NCBI GenBank assembly: GCA_963825845.1
Contig: CAWGVL010000025.1
Span: forward strand, 106,348-170,347
From: DASQDN01 sp963825845
GTDB lineage: Bacteria; Acidobacteriota; Terriglobia; Bryobacterales; Bryobacteraceae
Direction: 5' to 3'
DNA: 64,000 nucleotides
Below, in pieces: positions 1 through 8,754 of this stretch (its first letter is position 1; the number at the start of each line of letters is the position of its first letter). Below the pieces are notes generated by a model. The model ran no database searches, had not been told where the DNA came from, and saw only the letters and a program-made list of their open reading frames with translations. Made by a program: the position numbers and the translations under genes.

Positions 1-467
1 TGGCCAACGCTGTGCCGTATGTCGCGGGTGATCCGACGGAATCTTCGTCGATTTTCCACCTGCCGTCAGGCTTCTGGTGCGACGCAAGCAACTCCGCCGA
101 TTTCACCAATGCCGCTCGCTGCGCGAGAGGAACCTCCGTCAACGCCGCCGCGAATTGAATCGTAGCGAGAACGTCGTCGCTTATGGCCGGATTCTCCGCC
201 GCGATGTCCCACTCCGAAGGACGTGCCAGCCAGTCGAGCGTGTCGCGCAGCGCATCGGACGGAACCGGCTTACCGTGGCGGATGGCGATCGGGAGCCCGC
301 GCTCCATCACCGTTGTTATGACACGAGAAGCACTTATTTTTCTCAGGCCATTCCGGTACCTTGTTCGCGAGATACGCGATCGCCGTGTCCTCGGGCGACG
401 TACGCTGGCCAACTGCAGACCCGGCGAGCACCGCTAGTAGGATCAGATTTGCACGCGTACGCTTCAT
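1..467 (-). CDS. Secreted CXXCH protein with terpene-cyclase-like repeats (partial, frame broken)
   Basis: The N-terminal half is a signal peptide (MKRTRANLILLAV... to about residue 20) followed by a c-type haem motif CFSCH at residues 46-50. One extra base in a GGG run near position 300 shifts the frame. Beyond it the reading continues to the window edge with text such as SHQKPDGRWKIDE and GSPATYGTALA, which resembles the QW-type repeats of squalene-cyclase/prenyltransferase alpha-toroid proteins. I infer an exported haem-binding, cyclase-fold protein of the sort found in Acidobacteria and Planctomycetes; its substrate is unknown. The start overlaps the start of the divergent MFS gene by about 19 bases. 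The C-terminus lies outside the window. Confidence 0.6.
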
Positions 468-1642
468 TCCGCTTCCGCGATTATCGCCTGCTTCTGGCCG
501 GAAATTTCCTGGCGAGCCTCGGATTCCAGATGCTCTCGGTCGCCGTGAGTTGGGATCTCTACCTCCAAACCAGGTCGGCCATTGTTCTCGGCAATGTTGG
601 ATTCGTGCAGGTTGCTCCGTTTCTGCTGTTCGCGCTGTTCGCTGGTCACTTTGCCGACACACACGATCGCAGGCGCATGCTGACGTTCACGCAACTGCTA
701 TTTCTAGCGTCTTCCATCGCGCTCTCGGTCGGCTCGACATCCGTTAACCTGATCTACGGTTGCCTGTTTCTCACGGCGACGGCTCGGACGTTCCAAGGTC
801 CGGCCCGATCGGCGCTGATTCCAAACTCTGTGCCACCCGACGTGTTGCGCAATGCAATCACATGGTCTACAAGCGCGAATGAGATCGCAACCGTCACGGG
901 ACCGGCCGCGGCAGGGCTTCTGCTGGCATCGCTGGGCAGTAAGAGTGTCTACATCGCGCAGGGACTGTGCTCCGTTGGGTCGTTTTTATGCTTCTATATG
1001 CTGCACCCGCAGCCCAAGCCGCGTTCGGAATCAGCTTCTCCGGGGCTCCGATCTGTGCTCGACGGGGTTCGATTTGTCAGGAAGAACGAACTGGTGCTCG
1101 GCGCCATGTCATTGGATATGTTCGCGGTTCTTTTCGGTGGCGCAATCACGCTGCTTCCGATATACGCGGTGGAAATCCTGCACACCGACGCGCGCGGACT
1201 AGGTTGGCTGCGCGCAGCGCCATCGCTTGGCGCGGTGACCATGGCGCTGCTGCAAACGCATACTCTCCGGGTGCATAAGGCCGGCGCTGTGCTGTTATGG
1301 TCGGTTGCCGCCTTCGGAGTGGCGACGATACTCTTCGGGATATCGCAGTCATTTTGGCTGTCGTTCGCGATGTTGATTCTGGTGGGAGCGTTCGACAATA
1401 TCAGCGTCATATTGCGCCATTCCCTGATTCAGATGGAGACGCCCGATTGGGTTCGCGGCCGTGTTCTGGCGGTGAACAACATCTTCATAAGCTGTTCGAA
1501 TCAGCTGGGAGCAGTCGAGTCGGGGTGGGCAGCGGCGCTGCTCGGAACGGTGCCTAGCGTGGTTGCCGGCGGATTCGCGACGATGCTCGTGGTCGCTGTC
1601 TTCGCCGCCCGGTTCCGTCAGCTTCGGCACTGGAAGCAGTAG
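449..1642 (+). CDS. MFS transporter, enterobactin-exporter-like (MFS_3)
   Basis: A 397-residue inner-membrane permease with about 12 hydrophobic segments. The N-terminus FRFRDYRLLLAGNF leads straight into TM1, as in MFS_3/EntS-like exporters. The loop-2 motif GHFADTHDRRRML (G-x-x-x-D-x-x-x-R-R type) is the MFS A-motif, and RGRVLAVNNIF late in the protein is also typical. The frame is open back to position 77, but only text from the TTG at 449 looks like protein, and from there the length matches the family. The start lies inside the first codons of the divergent haem-protein gene. The cargo (siderophore, drug or macrolide) cannot be told from sequence. Confidence 0.8.
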   Translation: MHAYASFRFRDYRLLLAGNFLASLGFQMLSVAVSWDLYLQTRSAIVLGNVGFVQVAPFLLFALFAGHFADTHDRRRMLTFTQLLFLASSIALSVGSTSVNLIYGCLFLTATARTFQGPARSALIPNSVPPDVLRNAITWSTSANEIATVTGPAAAGLLLASLGSKSVYIAQGLCSVGSFLCFYMLHPQPKPRSESASPGLRSVLDGVRFVRKNELVLGAMSLDMFAVLFGGAITLLPIYAVEILHTDARGLGWLRAAPSLGAVTMALLQTHTLRVHKAGAVLLWSVAAFGVATILFGISQSFWLSFAMLILVGAFDNISVILRHSLIQMETPDWVRGRVLAVNNIFISCSNQLGAVESGWAAALLGTVPSVVAGGFATMLVVAVFAARFRQLRHWKQ

Positions 1643-1643
1643 C

Positions 1644-2237
1644 CTAGATGGACTTTGTGATCTCAAACCGGAGCATCGCTTTCGGTCCTAGGACGACATG
1701 CGCCTTCGCGGGAACGGGAACGATCGCATCCATCCGGCCGCCGCTGATCACGGTGGCTGCATCGCGGAAGAATATGGCTGGTTCACTCGCCCAGGAGTAG
1801 CGAAACCCACACGATTTCGGCTCGGTCGTGAGCACCAGGTAATCCGACCAGATCCTCAGATGCTCCGTGTGATCGGTATTATCAGAGCCGTTTCTTCGAT
1901 ATCGCTGTTTATATATCCCCATGCGAATTGTGTAGGTCGTGTCACGACTATCTAAGGAATCGGCAAGGGGAACGTCAAGAAACAATGCAATATTCCCGGA
2001 CGTTCGCGAGTTGTACTCTTCCACAGGTAGTAACACGGAGAAGGACTGCTGTGATCCACGCTCGTGCCAACGTCGTGCTCCTTTGACACCAAGCTGGAAA
2101 TTGAACCGGTATACTACTTCGACACCATCGTCGGGATCCTGGTAATTCAACGCAGAATTGCACAGGATCATCGCCGCGCTTACACCGGCGCGTGAAATGT
2201 GCTCCTTTTTCCCGTCTCGCTCAACGCTAGTGAACAT
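1644..2237 (-). CDS. Hypothetical protein
   Basis: A 197-residue protein that I do not recognise. It has no signal peptide or membrane segment. It is rich in beta-type alternation (VVYRFNFQLGV, YTIRMGIYKQRY, AHVVLGPKAMLRFEI), suggesting a beta-sandwich fold. It is convergent with the MFS gene, with one base between the two stop codons, and is read away from the kinase gene. Codon use looks coding and no other frame competes here. The first in-frame ATG at 2237 is used; no strong ribosome-binding site was seen. Confidence 0.5.
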   Translation of the reverse strand: MFTSVERDGKKEHISRAGVSAAMILCNSALNYQDPDDGVEVVYRFNFQLGVKGARRWHERGSQQSFSVLLPVEEYNSRTSGNIALFLDVPLADSLDSRDTTYTIRMGIYKQRYRRNGSDNTDHTEHLRIWSDYLVLTTEPKSCGFRYSWASEPAIFFRDAATVISGGRMDAIVPVPAKAHVVLGPKAMLRFEITKSI

Positions 2238-2369
2238 GCGATCGATCCCCTATCTGGGTGCAAGCGAGAACTTCACGCACACCGGGCCACGATCGCAAAG
2301 AAAAAACGCGATGTTGACGCGTTCTAAACGAGAGATAATAGATTTGTTCCACTCACCTTCGGAGTTCGC

Positions 2370-4849
2370 TTGGACCAATTCAACTGGAGCCGCGTAAAAG
2401 AGGTGCTGGGCGACGCGCTTGAGTTGCCCCCATCGAAACGCGCCGCCTATCTTGATGAGACATGCGGCAACAACGAGGCGTTGCGCGATGAAGTCGAAGC
2501 GCTGCTGGCGGCAAGCGACGACACCGAAGACTTCATCGAGACACCCGCATTTGCGCATAGTGACGACTGGCTTAGCGGACTTATCGGCGAGCGCATCGGT
2601 CCGTATCGCATCGTAGAACTGTTGGGCGAAGGCGGCATGGGCGCCGTATATCGCGGTGTCCGTGAGGACGGCGATTTCCAACAGCAGATCGCGATCAAGT
2701 TGGTGAAGCGGGGGATGGACACGAATGCGATCCTGCGCCGCTTTCGGTCCGAGAGACGCATCCTGGCTAAGCTGGACCACCCGAACATCTGCAAGCTCCT
2801 GGACGGGGGCGTTACCGATGACGGTCTGCCCTACTTCGTCATGGAGTTCCTGCAGGGAACACCGATCAATACCTACTGCCAGCAGCGCGGACTCACAGTG
2901 CGGGAACGGCTCCACCTATTCATGCAGGTTTGCGGAGCCGTTGAGTATTCCCATCGAAATCTTGTCGTCCACCGCGATTTGAAGGCAAAGAACATCCTCG
3001 TCACGGAAGAAGGCATTCCGAAGCTACTCGACTTCGGAATTGCCAAGCTGCTCGATCGGGACTCTTCCACGCAACCCGATCCTACAATCGCAGCGGACCA
3101 TTTGTTCACTCCGGACTATGCAAGCCCGGAACAAATTCGTGGAGAATCGATCACCACATCGGCGGACATCTATTCCCTCGGTGTGCTGCTTTATGAGGTC
3201 CTGGCGGAGCGCCGGCCTTTCCAACTCACTGGATTTTCTCGGGTCGAGATGTCCCGGATCATCACCGACCAGGATCCGCCGAAACCCAGTACCGTGGCGG
3301 CCCGCGATATCTCCCGCCAACTCGCCGGGGACCTCAGACACAATCATCCAGAAGGCAATGCACAAGAGCGCTGACCGGCGGTACGGGTCGGCGCAACAGA
3401 TGGCCGAGGACATTCGCCGGCATCTGGAAGGTCATCCCGTACAGGCGCGTGGAGATACCTGGAGTTATCGCGCCGCCAAATTCTTCCAGCGGAATCGGGC
3501 CCTCGTGCTTGCCGCTGCGCTGGCACTGCTCGGACTCTTCGCGGGAGGGCTCGCGGCTGCGTGGCAAAGAGGTGTGGCCATCTCCAAGGAGCAAGAAGCA
3601 CGGAAGCGTTTTGGCGATATACGGGAACTTGCGAATTCGTTTCTGGGCGAACTCGATGATGAGCTCGAGCGTCTTCCCGGATCCACGACGGCTCGCGAGA
3701 TGCTCGCGAAGAAGCTACTCGTGTATCTTGACCGGCTTGCGAAGGATGAGGTTGGAGATGCGGCTCTGCAGCGCGACCTCGCGATGGCTTATGAGCGTCT
3801 CGGTGATGTCGAGGGCGGCCCTACGGTGTCCGAACTTAGGACATACGGGTGCGGCTCTCGATGCGTACGGAAAGGCGCTGAGTATTTTCGATCGCCTCGC
3901 GCGCACACATCCGCGGGACGTACAGTTCATGAAGGACCAAAGCAGGGCCTTTTCGAAAGTGGGCGATATTAAAGCGCTCATGGGTGACCTGCCGGGAGCG
4001 CTCGAATTTGAGACGCGGTCCCGCGAAGTCAGAGAAGCGTGGCTATCGACTCATCCAGAGGACCGCATGACACGGCGGCTCCTTGCGGCCAATCTCCAGA
4101 GCATAGGAGGACTTCTCGATCAGATGGGCCGTTCGGAAGATGCGCTGCCCGTGCGCCGGGCGGCCCTCCATATCCTCGACGAAGTGAGCTCCGGCGGACC
4201 GGTGGACACGAATCTTCGGCTGGCGTTGGCCCTGGCTCACAAACGATTGGGACGCACATTGCATCGGACCAAACGCTACAACGATGCCATTCCTGCCTAC
4301 GAGAAAGCGCTGGCGATCGAGAAGATTGAAGTGCAGAAGGACTCCATGAGCGTCACGAATCGTGTGAACCTGTCGTTCACATGGAACGACATGGGAAACA
4401 CGTACTTCGCGCTCGGCGATCAGGAGAAAGCGCTCCAGTGCTACAACCAAGCGCTGACATTGCGCGAAGAGCTGGTGCGGGCGAGTCCGAAGGACGTTCG
4501 TTCTGCCAGTCTTCTCGCGAATACCAAGACTCGGATCGGTACTGTGCTCATGAAGGAGCATCGGTTCGACGAGGCGGTTCGCCTGCTTCAGGATGGTTTG
4601 GCAGCACGTGAACAACTCGCCGCGCGCGATCCGAAGAATTCCGGCGCGAGGGCGGAGGTAGCCGAGTCCTACGCATTGATCGGCGATCTTTATATGCAGC
4701 GTAAGCAGGTCGCGCGAGCGCGCGATTCGTATGGCCGCGCACAGGAGATTTTCGCTGAATTGAGGGCTGCCGGCAGACTCACCGCCGACTACATGCGGGA
4801 AAGCGCAAGACTGGCCACGCTCCTCGAAAAGCTGAAGATCGTCTCCTGA
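2370..4849 (+). CDS. Membrane Ser/Thr protein kinase with C-terminal TPR domain (frame interrupted twice)
   Basis: Residues 1-65 form the helical N-terminal domain common to these acidobacterial kinases. The kinase domain follows from about residue 78: glycine loop GEGGMGAVY, catalytic lysine in AIKLVKRG, HRDLKAKNIL, DFGIAKLL and SPEQI. After it come a single transmembrane helix (ALVLAAALALLGLFAGG) and about 350 residues of TPR repeats, for example YNDAIPAYEKALAIE and EKALQCYNQALTLREEL. The frame changes near 3340 (an extra A in CTCAGAC restores GDLDTIIQKAM) and near 3828 (an extra G in TCCGAAC restores VSNLGHTGAALDAYG). The protein probably spans the inner membrane with a periplasmic TPR sensor. 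The start is TTG at 2370 with GGAG 5 bases upstream. No sigma factor gene precedes it, unlike the second kinase. Confidence 0.85.
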
Positions 4850-4897
4850 GTGTCCGCAAGCTCCGCGATATCATAGGCGCGGAGAAAGCCAATCATC

Positions 4898-6136
4898 ATG
4901 AAACCTGTTCCTGCCAATCAGCAGCAGGCTCTAGTAGAGCGTCTGATGACCGCGTGCGGCGGCGCATATTCGCCCGAAACGCGTCGCAAGTACTTCATCA
5001 CAGGTCCGCAATGGGCGGCTGCGTATGAAGGGCACGCGTTGTTCCATGCGCCCACACGGAAACCAGTTTCGTTTGAAGAAGTCATTGAGAATTACGCTCG
5101 AATCGGGATTGGGTACTGGTGTAGCCACGATACGGACGTCATTCCGGTCAACGATATCGGGACTGAGCGTCAGGACGCAATCGTTGGCCGTATCAAAGAT
5201 GCGCTGAAGAAGTACGGTTTACGCTGCTCCATGGTGACAACAGAGACGTTTCACCACGCTGTGTTTGCCGCGAGCCCGGCGGCGGAGTCGCCACAAATCC
5301 GGGAATACGCAGCCAACCGTTTGCGCAACACTGTACGCATCGGTCATGAGTTGGAAGCGCAATTCGCAGTGTACTGGCCTGGATCACTCGGATACTACGT
5401 GCAAGGCGCGATCGAGGAAACGGAGACGCTCCAATGGTTCGCCGACGGCCTGAACGCAGCTTGCGAAGAGGACATCAAGGTCGCAAAGCAAAAGGGCCGT
5501 CCGACGCTGAAGCACTGCATGGAAGCGAAACCGTTCGAACCGCAGGCCGAGATCCTGCTGCCGACGAGTGACGCCATGCTTGCATTCATCGGGTCGGGCC
5601 TCTTGAAGCATCCGGAAATGGTCGGACTGAACCCGGAGTATCTCCATGAATTGATGTGGGGTGCGGCGCCACGCGCGGCGCTGGCCCGAGCGTTGATGGC
5701 GAAAAAGTTGTGGCACTTCGACATCAACGACGGCTACCGGCTGAAGCATGACGTCGACATCGCGGTGGGCCTCGTAAACCCGCTCGACTGGCTGAACGTA
5801 CTCGTGCTGCTGCGAAGCCACGGGTTCAACGGACCATTCAACCTCGACTACAAGCCGCCTCGTACAACGAGCAACTTCGGTGTCTTCGCCGTCAGCTTTC
5901 CGACGGCGGTGGATCGGTTTATCACGTTGTGGGAGATGGCCGGGGAAGTACTCGATGACCCGATTATCAAGGAAGCGACCGACGCGCTAAAAGCGGGCGG
6001 CGAACCGGTGGACGTGACGGACGTGAACGCGCTGGTTGCCGCCACTAAGGAGCTGCTTACCCTGCACGAATTGATCGCTCATCGATTGGTGCAGATCCTG
6101 ATCGGACAGCACAAAGGCCGGATATTTCTGGTGTAA
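4898..6136 (+). CDS. xylA: Xylose isomerase family TIM barrel
   Basis: A 412-residue cytoplasmic protein close in layout to the short (actinobacterial-type) xylose isomerases that interconvert aldoses and ketoses. Visible matches are the catalytic His-Asp pair in SHDTDVIP (H77, D78), IGTERQDAIVGRIKDAL after it, the MVTTETF strand, the metal-site glutamate/lysine in HCMEAKPFEPQ (E209, K211), and VGLNPEYLHELMWG (residues 242-255), which corresponds to the GLNPE..HE motif. HFDINDGY and HDVD would supply the remaining metal aspartates. The ATG at 4898 has GGAG about 13 bases upstream. No xylulokinase or xylose transporter lies nearby, so the true sugar may differ. Confidence 0.82.
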   Translation: MKPVPANQQQALVERLMTACGGAYSPETRRKYFITGPQWAAAYEGHALFHAPTRKPVSFEEVIENYARIGIGYWCSHDTDVIPVNDIGTERQDAIVGRIKDALKKYGLRCSMVTTETFHHAVFAASPAAESPQIREYAANRLRNTVRIGHELEAQFAVYWPGSLGYYVQGAIEETETLQWFADGLNAACEEDIKVAKQKGRPTLKHCMEAKPFEPQAEILLPTSDAMLAFIGSGLLKHPEMVGLNPEYLHELMWGAAPRAALARALMAKKLWHFDINDGYRLKHDVDIAVGLVNPLDWLNVLVLLRSHGFNGPFNLDYKPPRTTSNFGVFAVSFPTAVDRFITLWEMAGEVLDDPIIKEATDALKAGGEPVDVTDVNALVAATKELLTLHELIAHRLVQILIGQHKGRIFLV

Positions 6137-6172
6137 TTACAGCGATGCGTCCGAGTCCGCCAAGATAGAAAC

Positions 6173-6388
6173 ATGGGCGGACTCGGACGTACCTTGATGA
6201 TCTTCGGCGCGATCCTGTTTGTGATCGGCCTCGTTGTGACCCTCGGCGGCAGGTTTCTACCGTTCGGCCGGCTGCCCGGGGACATCGTGGTTCGCCGGCC
6301 CAACTTCACGTTCTACTTTCCGGTCGTGACGAGCATCCTTCTCAGCATTCTCCTTACCGTTATCCTGTGGTTCTTTCAACGACGGTAG
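6173..6388 (+). CDS. DUF2905 family small membrane protein
   Basis: A 71-residue protein with two transmembrane helices (TLMIFGAILFVIGLVVTLGG and FPVVTSILLSILLTVILWFF) flanking the conserved loop RLPGDIVVRRPNFTFYFP, which is the hallmark of DUF2905. The length is normal for the family. The function is unknown. It lies 36 bases downstream of the xylose isomerase gene and may be co-transcribed. Its stop abuts the stop of the convergent creatininase gene. Confidence 0.88.
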   Translation: MGGLGRTLMIFGAILFVIGLVVTLGGRFLPFGRLPGDIVVRRPNFTFYFPVVTSILLSILLTVILWFFQRR

Positions 6389-7189
6389 CTAGTGGTGGTC
6401 CGCTCGCGGCAGAATCTCGCGATTCCGGAGTTCACGTATCAAGGCGATCAATCTGTCGGTTACCGCTTCCACAAATCGGCGTCCTTTTTCCACGGTCGCC
6501 TTGGTGGGGTCGCCAAGCGTTCCGGTCTTTGAGTACCGGCTGAAGAACTCCTGGAAGAACACGGGTGACGGCGCTTGCAGGTCCCAGTAGAAATACTCCG
6601 ACCGCTGCACCGGGATGTCACGCGCCGCATGCTCCATCTGCACCAAATCGCCTCGCAGGTAAAGCAACACAGAAGTCTCCAACTCACAACCGTGAGCCAT
6701 ACCTCCGGGGTACTCCGACTCGCGAAGTTCGGCAAACAGCGGCTTGGGGACCAGATTCCACCACGGGATCATCGCCGCAATCGACTGTGTCTCAATGGTG
6801 ATGTTGCGCGCGGCAATATCAAGATACGGCACGTTGCTGCCATGTCCATTCACGAGCAGGATTTTGCGGAAGCCGTGGTGGGCGAGACTTCGGCCGATGT
6901 CGGTGATGTACTGAATGAATGTTTCCCCTCGCACGGAGATCGTCCCTGGAAAATCCAGGTGATGCTCGTTGAAGGCATAGAAAACTGACGGAAGCAGGAC
7001 GGCTTCCGTGGGGATCTGCTCGACGGCGCGGCGAGACATCTCCGTTGCAGTGAGTACGTCGGTAACCAGAGGCAGATGCGGACCGTGCTGCTCGATGGTA
7101 CCTACCGGCAGCACGGCAACCCTGTTCTGCGCAACGGCTTCGCGAATCTCGGGCCAGGTGAACTCTTCGTATCGGTAGCGGTCAGCCAT
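6389..7189 (-). CDS. Creatininase family amidohydrolase
   Basis: A 266-residue metal-dependent amidohydrolase of the creatininase/MftE/ArfB superfamily. Metal and active-site motifs are present in order: GTIEQHGPHLPLVTD, LVNGHGSN and GGMAHGCELETS. These supply the Glu, His, Asp and Glu ligands of the two-metal site. Family members act on creatinine, on riboflavin or F420 intermediates, or in peptide maturation; the substrate here cannot be assigned. It lies 5 bases downstream of the dienelactone hydrolase gene on the same strand, so the two are likely co-transcribed. Confidence 0.86.
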   Translation of the reverse strand: MADRYRYEEFTWPEIREAVAQNRVAVLPVGTIEQHGPHLPLVTDVLTATEMSRRAVEQIPTEAVLLPSVFYAFNEHHLDFPGTISVRGETFIQYITDIGRSLAHHGFRKILLVNGHGSNVPYLDIAARNITIETQSIAAMIPWWNLVPKPLFAELRESEYPGGMAHGCELETSVLLYLRGDLVQMEHAARDIPVQRSEYFYWDLQAPSPVFFQEFFSRYSKTGTLGDPTKATVEKGRRFVEAVTDRLIALIRELRNREILPRADHH

Positions 7190-7194
7190 GAAAG

Positions 7195-8085
7195 TTATCT
7201 CAGGTTTTTGTTGAAAAAGTCGAGCGTTCGCTGCCAGGCGAGCTTGGCGGCCGCCTCGTCATATCGAGGCGTGGTGTCATTGTGAAATCCGTGATTCGTG
7301 CCATCGTACATGTAAGCCGTGTATGGAATCTTATCGGCTTTCAGCGCTTCCTCGTAAGGAGGCCAGCCGTTATTGATCCGCGTATCGAGCGATGCGAAAT
7401 GCAACAACATCGGCGCTTTAATCTTCGACACCTCCGTAGTGGGAGGAGCGCTTCCATAAAATGGAACACCGGCCGAGAGGTCTGAACCCAGACGGACCGC
7501 CAGATTGTTCACCATGCCGCCGCCAAAGCAAAAGCCGACCGCTCCGATTTTACCGGAGCACGCGTCGTTTGACTTCAACCAGCGCGCCGCCGCAATAAAG
7601 TCTTCGGTCATCTTGGGCTTGTCGACTTGTTGAAAGAGCTGTCCGCCCTTCTCGTTGTCGCCGGGATAGCCGCCGACACTGGTCAGCCCGTCCGGAGCGA
7701 ATGCAACAAAATTGGCGGTCGCCAAGCGACGAGCGACATCTTCGATGTAGGGATTCAGGCCACGGTTTTCGTGGATGACAAGAACGCCCGGCAATTTCCC
7801 AGTCGCCTTCGCGGGTCGGACGAAGTAGCCCTTTATGCTCCCGTTTCCTTGTGGCGAAGGAACGGTCGCCCACTCGGCTTTGATGCGGCTGTCGTCCTTG
7901 GGAACCTGCTCGGCCCATGCGTAGTTGGGGGCAAGACTTTCCCAGATCGCGGTGGCGGTCACTCCACCCACGGCGAACTTCTTGGCGCCATCGAGGAATT
8001 CACGACGAGGGATGTCGCCGTGGACGTAGAGATCGAAGAGCTCTAGCAGTTCTTGTGGGTAATCCGAAGCTTTCTTGCGTTCCAT
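7195..8085 (-). CDS. Dienelactone hydrolase family protein with twin-arginine-like leader
   Basis: A 296-residue alpha/beta hydrolase. Nucleophile elbow GFCFGGGM carries the catalytic Cys; Asp follows in ASLDTRIN and His in TNHGFHND, the DLH triad. HENRGLNPYIEDVARRLA is a conserved stretch of the YghX/DLH branch. Residues 25-50 contain PRREFLDGAKKFAVGGVTATA, an arginine pair before a hydrophobic segment, which fits an export signal after an N-terminal extension. The reaction is hydrolysis of a lactone or ester. It is the first gene of a pair with the creatininase gene. Confidence 0.85.
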   Translation of the reverse strand: MERKKASDYPQELLELFDLYVHGDIPRREFLDGAKKFAVGGVTATAIWESLAPNYAWAEQVPKDDSRIKAEWATVPSPQGNGSIKGYFVRPAKATGKLPGVLVIHENRGLNPYIEDVARRLATANFVAFAPDGLTSVGGYPGDNEKGGQLFQQVDKPKMTEDFIAAARWLKSNDACSGKIGAVGFCFGGGMVNNLAVRLGSDLSAGVPFYGSAPPTTEVSKIKAPMLLHFASLDTRINNGWPPYEEALKADKIPYTAYMYDGTNHGFHNDTTPRYDEAAAKLAWQRTLDFFNKNLR

Positions 8086-8130
8086 ATTGGCGTGATTCCT
8101 GATCGCGCGAAGGATATCACACCGGAGCGC

Positions 8131-8721
8131 CTAACCCGCAAGGGCTTGTATTGCGTTTTGATATACAACCGGCTGCATGCCGGCTTGCTGAAAGTTCGTG
8201 TTGACCAGGATCTGGTTTGTCGCCATGTTTCGGACGGCCAGAATATCCTGCAGTCGTACGCCCTGAACGGCCATCACCTCAGCCTGCATGGCATTCCCAC
8301 CGGCGAAGCTGTTGTAATCGACGCCGGCATTGATCCGCACCAGATAGACATATCCGCCAAACGCAAATCCTTTCGCCACTCCTAAGTCGCGGCTGAAAGA
8401 CACATAGATCGTGTTTCCCGGCCCAGCCTGATGAGTATGCGGATCGCGTTGCGCCGCGACTCCCCCGATTCCGACGGCCTGCGCCTGATATGCCCAGAGT
8501 CCGCCAGCCAGGTCAATGGTAGCGGGAGGGCGCGTATCGCCGCGAAAAGCCAGTTCCGACCCGATGAACGGCGCCATTGGTCTGCCTGTCGAATATGGAT
8601 TTACTGCTGGAACCCAGGATCGGTTCGCCGGCGGTACCGCAGCGGGGGCCGGATTGTTGTGAGTCATGAGGGTGGCTGCAACACCACCTCCTGGAGCCGC
8701 GGCGAAAGGAACCCAAGCCAT
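8131..8721 (-). CDS. Predicted mono-ADP-ribosyltransferase, pertussis/cholera-toxin A-subunit fold
   Basis: A 196-residue protein. Three catalytic landmarks of the R-S-E class occur in order and at the right spacing: FRGDTRPP at residues 59-66 (NAD-binding Arg60, compare YRADSRPP in cholera toxin and YRYDSRPP in pertussis S1), YVSFSRDLGVAKGF at 106-119 (the S-T-S strand, here S-F-S), and QAEVMAVQGV at 146-155 (Gln146-x-Glu148, the Q-x-E of pertussis toxin and scabin). YVYLVRINAGVDYN at 124-137 matches the core strand before the Q-x-E loop. The first 50 residues are Ala/Pro-rich without a clear signal peptide. A strong GGGGAGG site lies about 8 bases before the ATG. It follows an M15 peptidase gene after 33 bases. 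The target is unknown. The fold call is by eye and not confirmed by search. Confidence 0.72.
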   Translation of the reverse strand: MAWVPFAAAPGGGVAATLMTHNNPAPAAVPPANRSWVPAVNPYSTGRPMAPFIGSELAFRGDTRPPATIDLAGGLWAYQAQAVGIGGVAAQRDPHTHQAGPGNTIYVSFSRDLGVAKGFAFGGYVYLVRINAGVDYNSFAGGNAMQAEVMAVQGVRLQDILAVRNMATNQILVNTNFQQAGMQPVVYQNAIQALAG

Positions 8722-8754
8722 GTTCGCATCCTCCCCGGCAATTATATGTAAAAT

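Noticed and set aside
2370..4849. Programmed frameshifting or stop-codon recoding as explanation of broken genes
   Set aside because: Breaks are of both signs, occur in unrelated families, lack a common slippery sequence, and cluster in patches.
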